Of a DNA stretch of 64,000 nt, positions 43,613-51,914 are shown piece by piece; position 1 is the first letter of the stretch; every line of letters begins with the position of its first letter. A program made the translations under genes and the position numbers. The notes under the pieces are model-generated. The model made no database searches. It was not told the origin of the DNA and was given only the letters and a program-made list of their open reading frames with translations. Origin of the DNA: Bryobacterales bacterium (GTDB lineage Bacteria > Acidobacteriota > Terriglobia > Bryobacterales > Bryobacteraceae); contig JADJOP010000024.1 in the NCBI GenBank assembly GCA_016713735.1, positions 34,255 through 98,254 on the forward strand, given 5' to 3'.

Positions 43613-44781
43613 ATGCGTACCAGCTCCTTCTGAATCTCGCCCGTCACAATGGCGCGCTCGGCGCCGACATACATGTTCACTTCGCTGCGCACGCCGAACT
43701 CCGGCAGATAGGCGCCGGGCTCAATGCTGAAGCAGGTGCCGGCGATCAGCCGCCGGTCATCGTGCGTCTCCAGGTTGTCCATGTTGGCGCCCGCGCCGTG
43801 CACATCGCGGCCAATGGAATGGCCGGTGCGATGGATGAAGTAGTGGTCGAGCCCCAGGCCGCGCAGATGGCCGCGCGCGGCGTCGTCCACCTCAAAGCCA
43901 TGCACGGCCTCGCCCGCCGCAATCGCCGATTGCACGCGATGAATGGCCGCGTCGCGCGCCCCGGCCACGGCTTCGAAGATCCTCACCTGCTCGCTCGGAA
44001 TCACATCCGCCGTCGAACCGGTCCAGGTGATGTCGTAGTAGACCGCATCGGAATCATCGGCGAGCTTGGCCCACAGATCGATGAGCAACAGATCGCCTTT
44101 GACGATGGGCGCATGCACCTCAGCCGTCGGTTCATAGTGAGGGTTGGAGGCATTGGCGTTCACGGCCACAATCGGACCATGATCCGTGAACAGCCCCTCG
44201 CGCCGGAAGGCCTCGAGGATGAACTGCTGCACGTCATATTCGCTCACCGCCTGACCCTGCATGAGCCGTTCGCCGGCAAACACAAACCCGGCCGCGCGCA
44301 CACGGTCCACGCGGCGGCCCGCTTCCAGATGCGTCTCCAGTTGCGCCTCCGTCCAGCGCGCTTCGAAGACCTGCACCAGGTTGGCCGAACTGGCGATCTC
44401 CACGCCGAGCGAACGGACCAGCTCAATCGTGCCCGCGTCCACCAGGCCGATGTAGGGGATGTTGTTCTTCGGCGAATACTGCATGGCGATGCGCCGCGCC
44501 CCGCCGAGCAGCGTCGTGAGCGCCTCCACCTGCGTGCCCCAACTCGAATACTTCGTCTTCGCCCCCGGCAGCGCATCGAGCATGCCTGATTCGATCGCAT
44601 GCACCAGCGCCCGCGGTTCGCCCGTCGCCGGAATGAAGTAATACCAGCGCCGCGTCACCATGCGCGGCGGCCGGAAGCCGAGCACACGGTAGGCGAGCGG
44701 GTCGCGCTCATGGTGGTCATAGAAGAGCCAGCCGTCGAGTTGTTCTTCGCGTAAGGCGGCCTGGATGTCGGTCACGTTCAT
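43603..44781 (-). CDS. M24-family metallopeptidase (Xaa-Pro peptidase-like)
   Basis: 392 residues from ATG 44781. The N-terminal creatinase-like domain (REEQLDGWLFYDHHERDPLAYRVLGF) is followed by the pita-bread fold with metal ligands: two Asp in LLLIDLWAKLADDSDAVYYD, His in TGHSIGRDVHG and Glu residues in FSIEPGAYLPEFGVRSEV. Typical of Xaa-Pro dipeptidase or aminopeptidase; the substrate is not decided by sequence. No signal peptide, so cytoplasmic. Confidence 0.93.
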   Translation of the reverse strand: MNVTDIQAALREEQLDGWLFYDHHERDPLAYRVLGFRPPRMVTRRWYYFIPATGEPRALVHAIESGMLDALPGAKTKYSSWGTQVEALTTLLGGARRIAMQYSPKNNIPYIGLVDAGTIELVRSLGVEIASSANLVQVFEARWTEAQLETHLEAGRRVDRVRAAGFVFAGERLMQGQAVSEYDVQQFILEAFRREGLFTDHGPIVAVNANASNPHYEPTAEVHAPIVKGDLLLIDLWAKLADDSDAVYYDITWTGSTADVIPSEQVRIFEAVAGARDAAIHRVQSAIAAGEAVHGFEVDDAARGHLRGLGLDHYFIHRTGHSIGRDVHGAGANMDNLETHDDRRLIAGTCFSIEPGAYLPEFGVRSEVNMYVGAERAIVTGEIQKELVRICG

Positions 44782-44800
44782 GTTCGGATTCTCCGTGCGC

Positions 44801-45688
44801 TCACGGGAGCGCCAATGCCCAATCATAAGCCGCGCGGGCGATGCGGGCGATCACGGCCTCGCGCGTGGCCTCGTCGGCCCGTGAGTCGCGGATGAAGACG
44901 GCCACCGCCAGATGGCGCCCGTCGGGCAGCGTCACAATGCCGATATCGTTGGTCGCCGCCGTCACGCCTTTCAGCGTGCCAGAGGTGCCGGTTTTGTGCG
45001 CCACGGGCGTGCCCGGCGGCAGATTGCCCTTGATGCGCCGCATGCCGGTGGGCGTCTCCGTCATCAGCTTCAGAAGAAAATCGCGCGAGGCCGGCTTCAG
45101 CCCGCGCGGGTTCATGATGGCGTAGAGCAGTTGAATGGCCGCCACCGGAGTGGAGTAGTTCTTATACTGCGTCGCCTGCCGCGCTCCGATCTGCTTCTCC
45201 GTATTGAGCACGCGCATCTCCGTGATCTTGATCAACTCCAGAAACGCATCCACCATCTCCGGACCGCCCAACTCGCGCAGCAGCACATCGCACGCCGTGC
45301 CGTCGCTCTGTGACACGTTGTAGGCAAGCACTTCATCCAGCGTCAGGCTTGTGCCCTGCGGATAGCGGTCGCGCAGCGGGCTCCACTGCGGCGGCTTCAC
45401 GAAGTCCTTCGGCGTGATCTGCACCAGCTGGTTCAGCGCCATCCGCCCGCGGTCCACACGCGTCATCACGTGCAGCGCGATGGGCAGCTTGTAGACGCTC
45501 TGCATGGGAAACCGGTCGTTGCCGTGAAACGCATAGGCTTTCTCGGTCTCCATCAGAGAGAACGCCGCGCCCACCTGGCCCTGCGCGGGCGCCGCCATCG
45601 CCGCGATGTCGGGCATGGCGGCGGTTTGCGCCCACAGCGGGGCCAGCAGCCCCACGGCGACGATGGCGGGACTAGCGCGCGCTCTCAC
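44801..45688 (-). CDS. Class A beta-lactamase (subclass A2-like)
   Basis: About 295 residues, exported (AIVAVGLLAPLWAQ). Active-site motifs: Ser64 in QSVYK (S-x-x-K), SDG in SQSDGTACD (SDN variant), Glu in NTEKQIGARQ with Asn in QYKNYS (omega loop), and KTG in HKTGTSG. The SDG and NTEKQ patterns resemble the PER/CME-type A2 branch rather than TEM. The GTG at 45688 was chosen for the signal peptide (alternatives GTG 45691, TTG 45709). It overlaps the end of the symporter gene by 17 bases, suggesting coupled expression. Likely a native chromosomal enzyme of an environmental bacterium. Confidence 0.9.
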   Translation of the reverse strand: MRARASPAIVAVGLLAPLWAQTAAMPDIAAMAAPAQGQVGAAFSLMETEKAYAFHGNDRFPMQSVYKLPIALHVMTRVDRGRMALNQLVQITPKDFVKPPQWSPLRDRYPQGTSLTLDEVLAYNVSQSDGTACDVLLRELGGPEMVDAFLELIKITEMRVLNTEKQIGARQATQYKNYSTPVAAIQLLYAIMNPRGLKPASRDFLLKLMTETPTGMRRIKGNLPPGTPVAHKTGTSGTLKGVTAATNDIGIVTLPDGRHLAVAVFIRDSRADEATREAVIARIARAAYDWALALP

Positions 45689-47096
45689 CACCGGCTGCTT
45701 CCGCCTCAAAGAACGGTTTCCACTTTGACTCAGGCGGCGGCGGCGAGAGCAGGCTCACCACCACCAGCGCGGCTACCGAAGCGCCCACCGCCGGATAGAC
45801 GGCATCGAGCGTATAGCCCATGAAGTTCCAGAAAATCGTCACCGCCGCGCCCAGCGTGATCGATGCAATCGCGCCCGACGTCGTCGCCCGCTTCCAGAAA
45901 AACACCGCCAGCACCGAGGGCGTCACCGCCGCGCCATAGATCGTGTAGGCATAGAGCGCCGCTTTGAGGATGCTCTCAAAATGCGCCGCCTGCAACAGCG
46001 CAAACAGCCCCAGCGCGACCACGATGAGGCGCGAAACCAAGAGCGTCTGCCGCTCGCCCGCCGTGGGGTTGAGGAAGCGTAGATAGACATCGTGGATCAG
46101 GTTTGTCGCCGGAGAGAACAGGTAGTTGTTCGCCGTGGAAATCACCTTGGCGAAGATGCCGCCGATGAGAAACGCTCCGATCCAGGGCGGGAGGCCGAGC
46201 TTGGCGCTCACCGGAATCGTCTCGCGCGGATTGTCGATCTTCAGGAACGAGCTGCCGAACACGGCAAAGGTGATGAGCGCTGTCTCCAACACCAGCGTCC
46301 CGATGATCCATCCATACACCGCCAGCTTGGCATCGCGCTCCGAACGCGCCGAAAAGAACTTCTGGTACATGCCCTGGTTGCCCACCAGCAGCAGCATCGT
46401 CGGCAGCAGCAGCCCGAAGGCCTGATCAGGCGACATCGTGCTGAACAGCGTGAAGTGGTCCGGCGGCAGCTTCGCCGTCACCGTGCTCCAGCCGCCCGCC
46501 GCGTTCAGCAGGATAGGCAGCGAGACGAGCACGGTCACCACGATCAGTCCGCCGATGATGCGGTCCAGATAGGCCACGCTGGCCATGCCCGCCGCCGCCG
46601 TGAACAGGATGACGAAACCGGCGATGACGTACATGCCCGTGGTGCGGTCGGTGCCAAAGATGAGATGCAGGATGTCGCCGCCGCCTTTGAACTGATAGCT
46701 CGTAATCACCGTGTAGGCGATGACGATGGCCAGAGTCGCCAGCACGCGCGCCACCGGGTTATAGCGGTTCTCCAGAAGATCGGGCACCGTGAATTGCGCA
46801 AACCGCCGCGCCCGCGCCGCGATGAACGCAATCACAGCAAGCCCGCACCAACCGCCCGCCGGCTGCCACAATCCGGCAAAGCCGTACTTGTAAGCCGCCT
46901 CGCCGCCGGCAAACAGAGAGCCCGCGCCGATCCAACTCGACAGCAGCGTGAACACCAGCACATGCCACGGCAGCGTGCGCCCGGCCAGCAGAAAATCCGT
47001 GCGGTTCTTCACGCCCAGCATCTTCTGGATCGACACGCCCACCAGGACCGCGACGACGGCGCCCAGCACGACGATATAGAAAGTGTTGTCCATCAT
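45672..47096 (-). CDS. Sodium:solute symporter family protein
   Basis: 474 residues with about 13 hydrophobic segments and the SSS fold: MMDNTFYIVVLGAVVAVLVG, the substrate-site helix WIGAGSLFAGGEAAYKYGF, TVITSYQFKGGGDIL, KVISTANNYLFSPATNLIHD and closing helices AVYPAVGASVAALVVVSLL. The SxWxGAGS and STANN segments are typical. Sugar, amino acid or organic anion transport cannot be separated. It overlaps the ABC ATPase gene by four bases, so the two share a transcript. Confidence 0.92.
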   Translation of the reverse strand: MMDNTFYIVVLGAVVAVLVGVSIQKMLGVKNRTDFLLAGRTLPWHVLVFTLLSSWIGAGSLFAGGEAAYKYGFAGLWQPAGGWCGLAVIAFIAARARRFAQFTVPDLLENRYNPVARVLATLAIVIAYTVITSYQFKGGGDILHLIFGTDRTTGMYVIAGFVILFTAAAGMASVAYLDRIIGGLIVVTVLVSLPILLNAAGGWSTVTAKLPPDHFTLFSTMSPDQAFGLLLPTMLLLVGNQGMYQKFFSARSERDAKLAVYGWIIGTLVLETALITFAVFGSSFLKIDNPRETIPVSAKLGLPPWIGAFLIGGIFAKVISTANNYLFSPATNLIHDVYLRFLNPTAGERQTLLVSRLIVVALGLFALLQAAHFESILKAALYAYTIYGAAVTPSVLAVFFWKRATTSGAIASITLGAAVTIFWNFMGYTLDAVYPAVGASVAALVVVSLLSPPPPESKWKPFFEAEAAGGESAR

Positions 47097-48355
47097 CCGT
47101 CCTTGTGCGCCGCCGCTTCGACGACGCGCGACTCTACACGCACCGGCAGGCTGGCCACGCCTGCCCCACCGCGCGGGTCGGCGACGCGAAAGCTGAGCAC
47201 ATCGTCAATCCAGTCCTGGCTCGTGCCGTCCCAATTCTGCGTTGCCGCCGTCAGCGTGTATTCATGCCCCGCCAGCAGGCAGTCAAAACCAAATTCCACC
47301 ACCACCTCCTGCCCCGCCGCCACCGCGCCCAGTTCCCTGCCCTCCACGCGCGTGTTGGTGCCGAACACATCCAGGCCCAGGCGGTTGCGAATGAGGATGC
47401 CGATCACCGGCTGCTCGCAGGCGCGCACAAACTCGGCCCGCACGCGCACCGTCACCGCGCTGCCCGATGGCACCACGCTCACCGCGCGGCCACTCGAATC
47501 GAGCAACTCGACCTCCACCACGCGGCTTGCCCCGTCGCCGTGGCGATACGTGCTGTCGCCCTGCTGTGTGCGCTCGTCCTCGCCGCGCGGCGCATGATGC
47601 TCCAGCACCAGCCCGACATAGCGGTTCACCACGTCCGACGGCCGCCCTTCGGCCATCACGCGGCCCTGATGCAGAAACACGGCGCGGTCGGCCAGCCGCT
47701 TCACCAAACCCAGGTCATGCGAGACGAACAGAATCGTCACGCCGCGCGCCTTCAACTCTTCAAACTTTTCCACGCAGCGCCGCGAGAAGATCGCATCGCC
47801 CACCGCCAGCGCCTCATCCACAATGAGCACGTCGGGCTCCACGTGAATCGCCGTGGAAAAGGCCAGCCGCACGTACATGCCGCTCGAGTATTCCTTCACC
47901 GGCCTGTCGATGAACTCGCCAATGCCGGCAAAGCTCTCGATGCGCGGAAAGGCCTCGATCATCTCCTCACGCGAACGGCCCATGATTTCGCCGTTGAGCA
48001 ACACGTTTTCGCGGCCCGTGAACTCGGGGTTGAAGCCCGCGCCCAGTTCCAGCAGCGCCGCCACCCGGCCCTCCACGCGCACCACGCCGCGAGTCGGCGT
48101 GACAATGCCGGCCACGATCTGCAGCAGCGTGCTTTTGCCCGAACCGTTCGGCCCGATCAACGCCAGCATCTCGCCCGCGTTCACTTGCAGCGTCACGTCT
48201 TCCAGTGCGTGAAACTCGTGATGCCGCTCGCGCCCCGTGGCCACCTCCAACAAACGGTCAGAGGGCCGCTTGTACATCGCGTAGACTTTGCTGATGTTCT
48301 GAATGGCAATCACAGCCGAACCCTGTCCCGACGTGCCCGAGGAATGTTTCAGCAT
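47093..48355 (-). CDS. Wzt-like polysaccharide-export ABC ATPase
   Basis: 420 residues. ATPase: Walker A LIGPNGSGKST, signature VKEYSSGMYVRLAFS, Walker B LIVDEALAVGD, H-loop FVSHD. The YSSGM signature and GRVAALLELGAGFNPEFTGREN are typical of O-antigen/teichoic-acid exporters. The C-terminal domain (about 260-400, VVEVELLDSSGRAVSVVPSG, LTAATQNWDG) resembles the Wzt carbohydrate-binding module that recognises the glycan cap. No Wzm permease is adjacent in this window, so the partner must be elsewhere. Starts 12 bases after the GT-C gene. Confidence 0.9.
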   Translation of the reverse strand: MLKHSSGTSGQGSAVIAIQNISKVYAMYKRPSDRLLEVATGRERHHEFHALEDVTLQVNAGEMLALIGPNGSGKSTLLQIVAGIVTPTRGVVRVEGRVAALLELGAGFNPEFTGRENVLLNGEIMGRSREEMIEAFPRIESFAGIGEFIDRPVKEYSSGMYVRLAFSTAIHVEPDVLIVDEALAVGDAIFSRRCVEKFEELKARGVTILFVSHDLGLVKRLADRAVFLHQGRVMAEGRPSDVVNRYVGLVLEHHAPRGEDERTQQGDSTYRHGDGASRVVEVELLDSSGRAVSVVPSGSAVTVRVRAEFVRACEQPVIGILIRNRLGLDVFGTNTRVEGRELGAVAAGQEVVVEFGFDCLLAGHEYTLTAATQNWDGTSQDWIDDVLSFRVADPRGGAGVASLPVRVESRVVEAAAHKDG

Positions 48356-48367
48356 ACCGCGCCACCC

Positions 48368-49819
48368 TCAGGGCGAACCAAACGCATACACCTCTAAACG
48401 CCGGAAGCGTCCCAGGAACCGCGCCGGGCCGTGGCGCGCGGCGATGCGAGGAATGTAACCCGACATGCCCGGCGCATCGGCATACACCACGGCCGCGAAC
48501 CGTTGCCCGGCCACGCCCGCAACGGCCGCGTCGAAGAACGGCTCCTGGCGCGCCTGAACGTAATAGGGCAGAGCAATGGTTGGTCCGCCATGCCGGTAAT
48601 AAAGCGACGGCGCAATCAAAAACCCCTGCCAGCGCGGGTCGCCTAGCAAGCGTGGATGCGCGGCCTCGACAAGTCCGCTCTGCATCAGCAGCGGCGCCGG
48701 CCGGCTGCCTTCCCACTGGCGCACGGCCGCCATGGCTTCGCGCCAATCGGCATCGGCGTGCACAGGCCGCCAACCTTGCATCGTCACGCTGGCTGCCAGC
48801 ACCGCCGCTGAAAACGCCGTGGCAAACCTCATCCGGCCGCGCCCATCCGTGATCGCGGCAATCACGGCGGGCACGGCGAACAGCCAGCCCACCAGAATCG
48901 CCAGCGTGTAGCGGTGAAGGAAAACGTTGGCCGGAGCCGTCAGTCCGAATCCGAGCAACACCGCACCCATCACGATGGCCAGCGACGACCCCATGGCCAG
49001 ATGCCGGTTCGTCTCCGCCCCCCACCCCCCTCGCCGCCATCCTCTGCTCATGAGCAACGCGGCTAGCGCCACCGCCGCCGGGCCGGCGATCGCCGGGGGA
49101 ATCAGCAGCCGCAGATCGCTCCAGGCCAGCGGCCGCGGCGGAATCATCGCCGTCCGCATCCCGTCGCCGATCTCCCTCACACGGGCCGCTTCGGGCACAA
49201 CCAGCAACGCAGCTCCCGCCATCAGCGCCGCCATCGACAACCACCGCCGCCGGTCCCACTCGCGCCACGGGACCACCCACAAGAGCCACACCCCATGCGC
49301 CAGCAGGCTCGTCGCCACCACCGTCTGCGCATTCACAAGTAGACCCGCGCTCACCATCCACACCAGGCCCGCCCGCACCGACCACTCCCGGCACACGCTC
49401 ATCCACGCTGCCGTGGCCACCACCAGCAGCAGCACGGCCAGCGCGTATGGCCTCGCCTCCACGGCGAAAAACGACAGATCCGGCGAGGCCAGCCACATCG
49501 CCCCCACCGCCCATCCGAAACCGCCGCCAAACCGCCGCTCCATCCAAACACTCAGCGCCGCCACCGCCCCCAGCATCGCCGCCAGCGACGGCAACCGCAG
49601 GGCCCACTCGCCGTGCCCGGCCACCTGCGTCCAGCCGAGCAGCAGCGCTCCATAGAAGCGCGAGTTCGGGTGCATCCCCGTCCGCACCCACAGCTCCCGC
49701 CAGCCATCGGCGATGGTCCACCACGTCCCGGTCTCGTCCACCCACAAGCTATCCAGGCCCGGCAACACCCAGTAGCGGACCACATGAATCGCCGTGAGAG
49801 TCAGCAGCAGCCAGCGCAA
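48368..49819 (-). CDS. GT-C-fold (ArnT/PMT-like) membrane glycosyltransferase
   Basis: 483 residues with about ten hydrophobic helices. An Asp-Glu pair in the first loop (LDSLWVDETGTWW) is the catalytic carboxylate mark of polyprenyl-sugar-dependent GT-C enzymes (GT39/GT83/DUF2029). A conserved charge follows in LSFFAVEARPYALAV, and the C-terminal domain is soluble and beta-rich (FAAVVYADAPGMSGYIPRI). It lies directly upstream of the Wzt-like gene (12 bases), so both may act on a cell-surface glycan. Confidence 0.82.
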   Translation of the reverse strand: MRWLLLTLTAIHVVRYWVLPGLDSLWVDETGTWWTIADGWRELWVRTGMHPNSRFYGALLLGWTQVAGHGEWALRLPSLAAMLGAVAALSVWMERRFGGGFGWAVGAMWLASPDLSFFAVEARPYALAVLLLVVATAAWMSVCREWSVRAGLVWMVSAGLLVNAQTVVATSLLAHGVWLLWVVPWREWDRRRWLSMAALMAGAALLVVPEAARVREIGDGMRTAMIPPRPLAWSDLRLLIPPAIAGPAAVALAALLMSRGWRRGGWGAETNRHLAMGSSLAIVMGAVLLGFGLTAPANVFLHRYTLAILVGWLFAVPAVIAAITDGRGRMRFATAFSAAVLAASVTMQGWRPVHADADWREAMAAVRQWEGSRPAPLLMQSGLVEAAHPRLLGDPRWQGFLIAPSLYYRHGGPTIALPYYVQARQEPFFDAAVAGVAGQRFAAVVYADAPGMSGYIPRIAARHGPARFLGRFRRLEVYAFGSP

Positions 49820-49869
49820 TCGAATCAGAATAGCAGCCGCACCCCGCGCCCGGCGCTACAATCAGGCTT

Positions 49870-51897
49870 ATGCGTCGCCTTTTGCTCGGAGCATGCCTGG
49901 CTGTGGTCTCATTGCTGGCCCAAAAGCAGCCCTTCACGGTGGAGCGGCTGTTGGAGTTGCAGCGCCTCTCCGAGCACGAACTCTCGCCCGACGGCACGCA
50001 GGTGGCCTTCACCGTGCAAACCGTCAACGTCGAGGCCAACACCAAACCGCGCCAGATCTGGGTCGTCCCGCTCGCCGGAGGCACACCGCGCAAGCTCACC
50101 AGCGAAGGCAACAACTACCGCCCGCGCTGGTCGGCCGACGGCAAATCGCTCCTCTTCCTGTCCACCCGCTCCGGCTCGGCCCAGGTGTGGCTGATGAATG
50201 CCGACGGCTCAGGCGCGCGCCAGGTGACCACCATCTCCACCGAAGCCGACGCCGTCAGCTTCGTCCCCGGCGGCAACAAGATCGTCTTCACCAGCGAGGT
50301 CTACCCCGACTGCACCAACGACGCCTGCAATAAAGCCAAACTCGAAGCGGAATCCAAGAGCAAGCTCAAGGCCCGCACCTACACCTCGCTGCTCTACCGC
50401 CATTGGGACACCTGGCAGGGCGCGCGCCGCAAGCATATCTTCCTGGCCTCACTCGAAGGCGGTGAACCAAAGGACCTCACCCCCGGCACCCGCGACGTGC
50501 CCCCCTTCTCCCTCGGCGGCGGCGACGACTACGCCATCGCCCCCGACGGCAACGAGATCTGCTTCGTCATGAACACCGACGCGGAGTTGGCCACCAGCAC
50601 CAACTCCGACCTCTTCGTCGTCAGCCTCACCGAACCCGGCGAGCCGCGCAAAGTCGTGGAGAACCCCGCCGCCGACAACTCGCCCCTCTACTCCCCCGAC
50701 GGCCGCTACATCGCCTACCGCGCCCAATCCCGCCCCGGCTTTGAAAGCGACCGCTGGCGGCTCATGCTGCTGGAACGCGAGACCGGCCGCTCCACCAGCC
50801 GCACCGATAACCTCGACCTCAACGTCGAAGCCATCTCCTGGGCCCCTGACTCCAAGCGCCTCTTCTTTGTCCTGGAAGACCGCGGCCGCGCCAACATCCA
50901 TATGCTCCCCATCGCCGGCGGCGCCAGCCGCTCCGTCGTCGCCGGAGCCAGCCACATGGACGGCCCCCAGTTCACCCCCGACGGCCGCACCATGATCTAC
51001 GCCGAACACTCCGGCTCGGCCCCCATCGAGATCTTCAAGGCCAGCTCCGCCGGCGGCGCTCCGGTGCCCCTCACCCGCCTCAACGACGCCCTGCTGCGCG
51101 ACACCACCCTGACCCGCCTGGAAGACTTCTGGGTCGACAGCACCGACCGCGCCCGCGTCCACAGCTTCGTCGTCAAACCGCCCGACTTCGACAAGGAAAA
51201 GAAGTACCCCGTTCTCTTCCTCATCCATGGCGGCCCGCAGGGGGCCTGGGGCGAAAGCTGGAGCTACCGCTGGAATCCGCAGGTGTTCGCCTCGGCCGGC
51301 TTCGTCGTCGTCATGCCCAACCCGCGCGGCTCCACCGGCTACGGCCAGAAGTTCACCGACGAGGTGAGCGGCGACTGGGGCGGACGCGTCTACGACGACA
51401 TCATGGCCGTCACCGATCACGTCGCCGCCCAGCCCTGGGCCGACCCGGCCCGCTTTGCCGCCGCCGGCGGCTCCTTCGGCGGCTACATGGTCAACTGGCT
51501 CCTCGGCCATACAGACCGCTTCAAAGCCTTCGTCTCCCACGCCGGCGTCTACGACCTGCCCAGCATGGGCGGCGAAACCGAAGAGCTCTGGTTCACAAAG
51601 TGGGAGTTCGGCGGCCTCCCCTGGCAGACGCCGGAAACGCACGCCAAGTGGTCGCCCTCGCAGCACGCGGCCAACTTCAAAACGCCCACCCTGGTCATCC
51701 ACGGCGAGCTGGATTTCCGCGTCCCCTACGGCCAGGGCCTGCAGCTCTTTACCGCCCTCAAAATGAACCAGGTGCCCTCCAAGCTCCTCGTCTACCCCGA
51801 CGAGGGCCACTGGATCCTCAAGCCGCAGAACACCGTCCTCTGGTACAAGAGCTTCCAGGAGTGGATCCAGGAGTGGACGCGCCCGCAAGCGCGTTGA
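49870..51897 (+). CDS. S9-family prolyl oligopeptidase-type peptidase
   Basis: 675 residues with signal peptide (MRRLLLGACLAVVSLLAQ). N-terminal propeller with repeated PDG motifs (ELSPDGTQVAF, YRPRWSADGKSLLF, PLYSPDGRYIAY), and a C-terminal alpha/beta-hydrolase with Ser535 (GGSFGGYMVNW), Asp615 (ELDFRVPYG) and His647 (DEGHWIL). Similar to dipeptidyl-/acylaminoacyl-peptidases; acts outside the cytoplasm. Confidence 0.94.
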   Translation: MRRLLLGACLAVVSLLAQKQPFTVERLLELQRLSEHELSPDGTQVAFTVQTVNVEANTKPRQIWVVPLAGGTPRKLTSEGNNYRPRWSADGKSLLFLSTRSGSAQVWLMNADGSGARQVTTISTEADAVSFVPGGNKIVFTSEVYPDCTNDACNKAKLEAESKSKLKARTYTSLLYRHWDTWQGARRKHIFLASLEGGEPKDLTPGTRDVPPFSLGGGDDYAIAPDGNEICFVMNTDAELATSTNSDLFVVSLTEPGEPRKVVENPAADNSPLYSPDGRYIAYRAQSRPGFESDRWRLMLLERETGRSTSRTDNLDLNVEAISWAPDSKRLFFVLEDRGRANIHMLPIAGGASRSVVAGASHMDGPQFTPDGRTMIYAEHSGSAPIEIFKASSAGGAPVPLTRLNDALLRDTTLTRLEDFWVDSTDRARVHSFVVKPPDFDKEKKYPVLFLIHGGPQGAWGESWSYRWNPQVFASAGFVVVMPNPRGSTGYGQKFTDEVSGDWGGRVYDDIMAVTDHVAAQPWADPARFAAAGGSFGGYMVNWLLGHTDRFKAFVSHAGVYDLPSMGGETEELWFTKWEFGGLPWQTPETHAKWSPSQHAANFKTPTLVIHGELDFRVPYGQGLQLFTALKMNQVPSKLLVYPDEGHWILKPQNTVLWYKSFQEWIQEWTRPQAR

Positions 51898-51914
51898 CCC
51901 CGCGGCCCCGCGCC

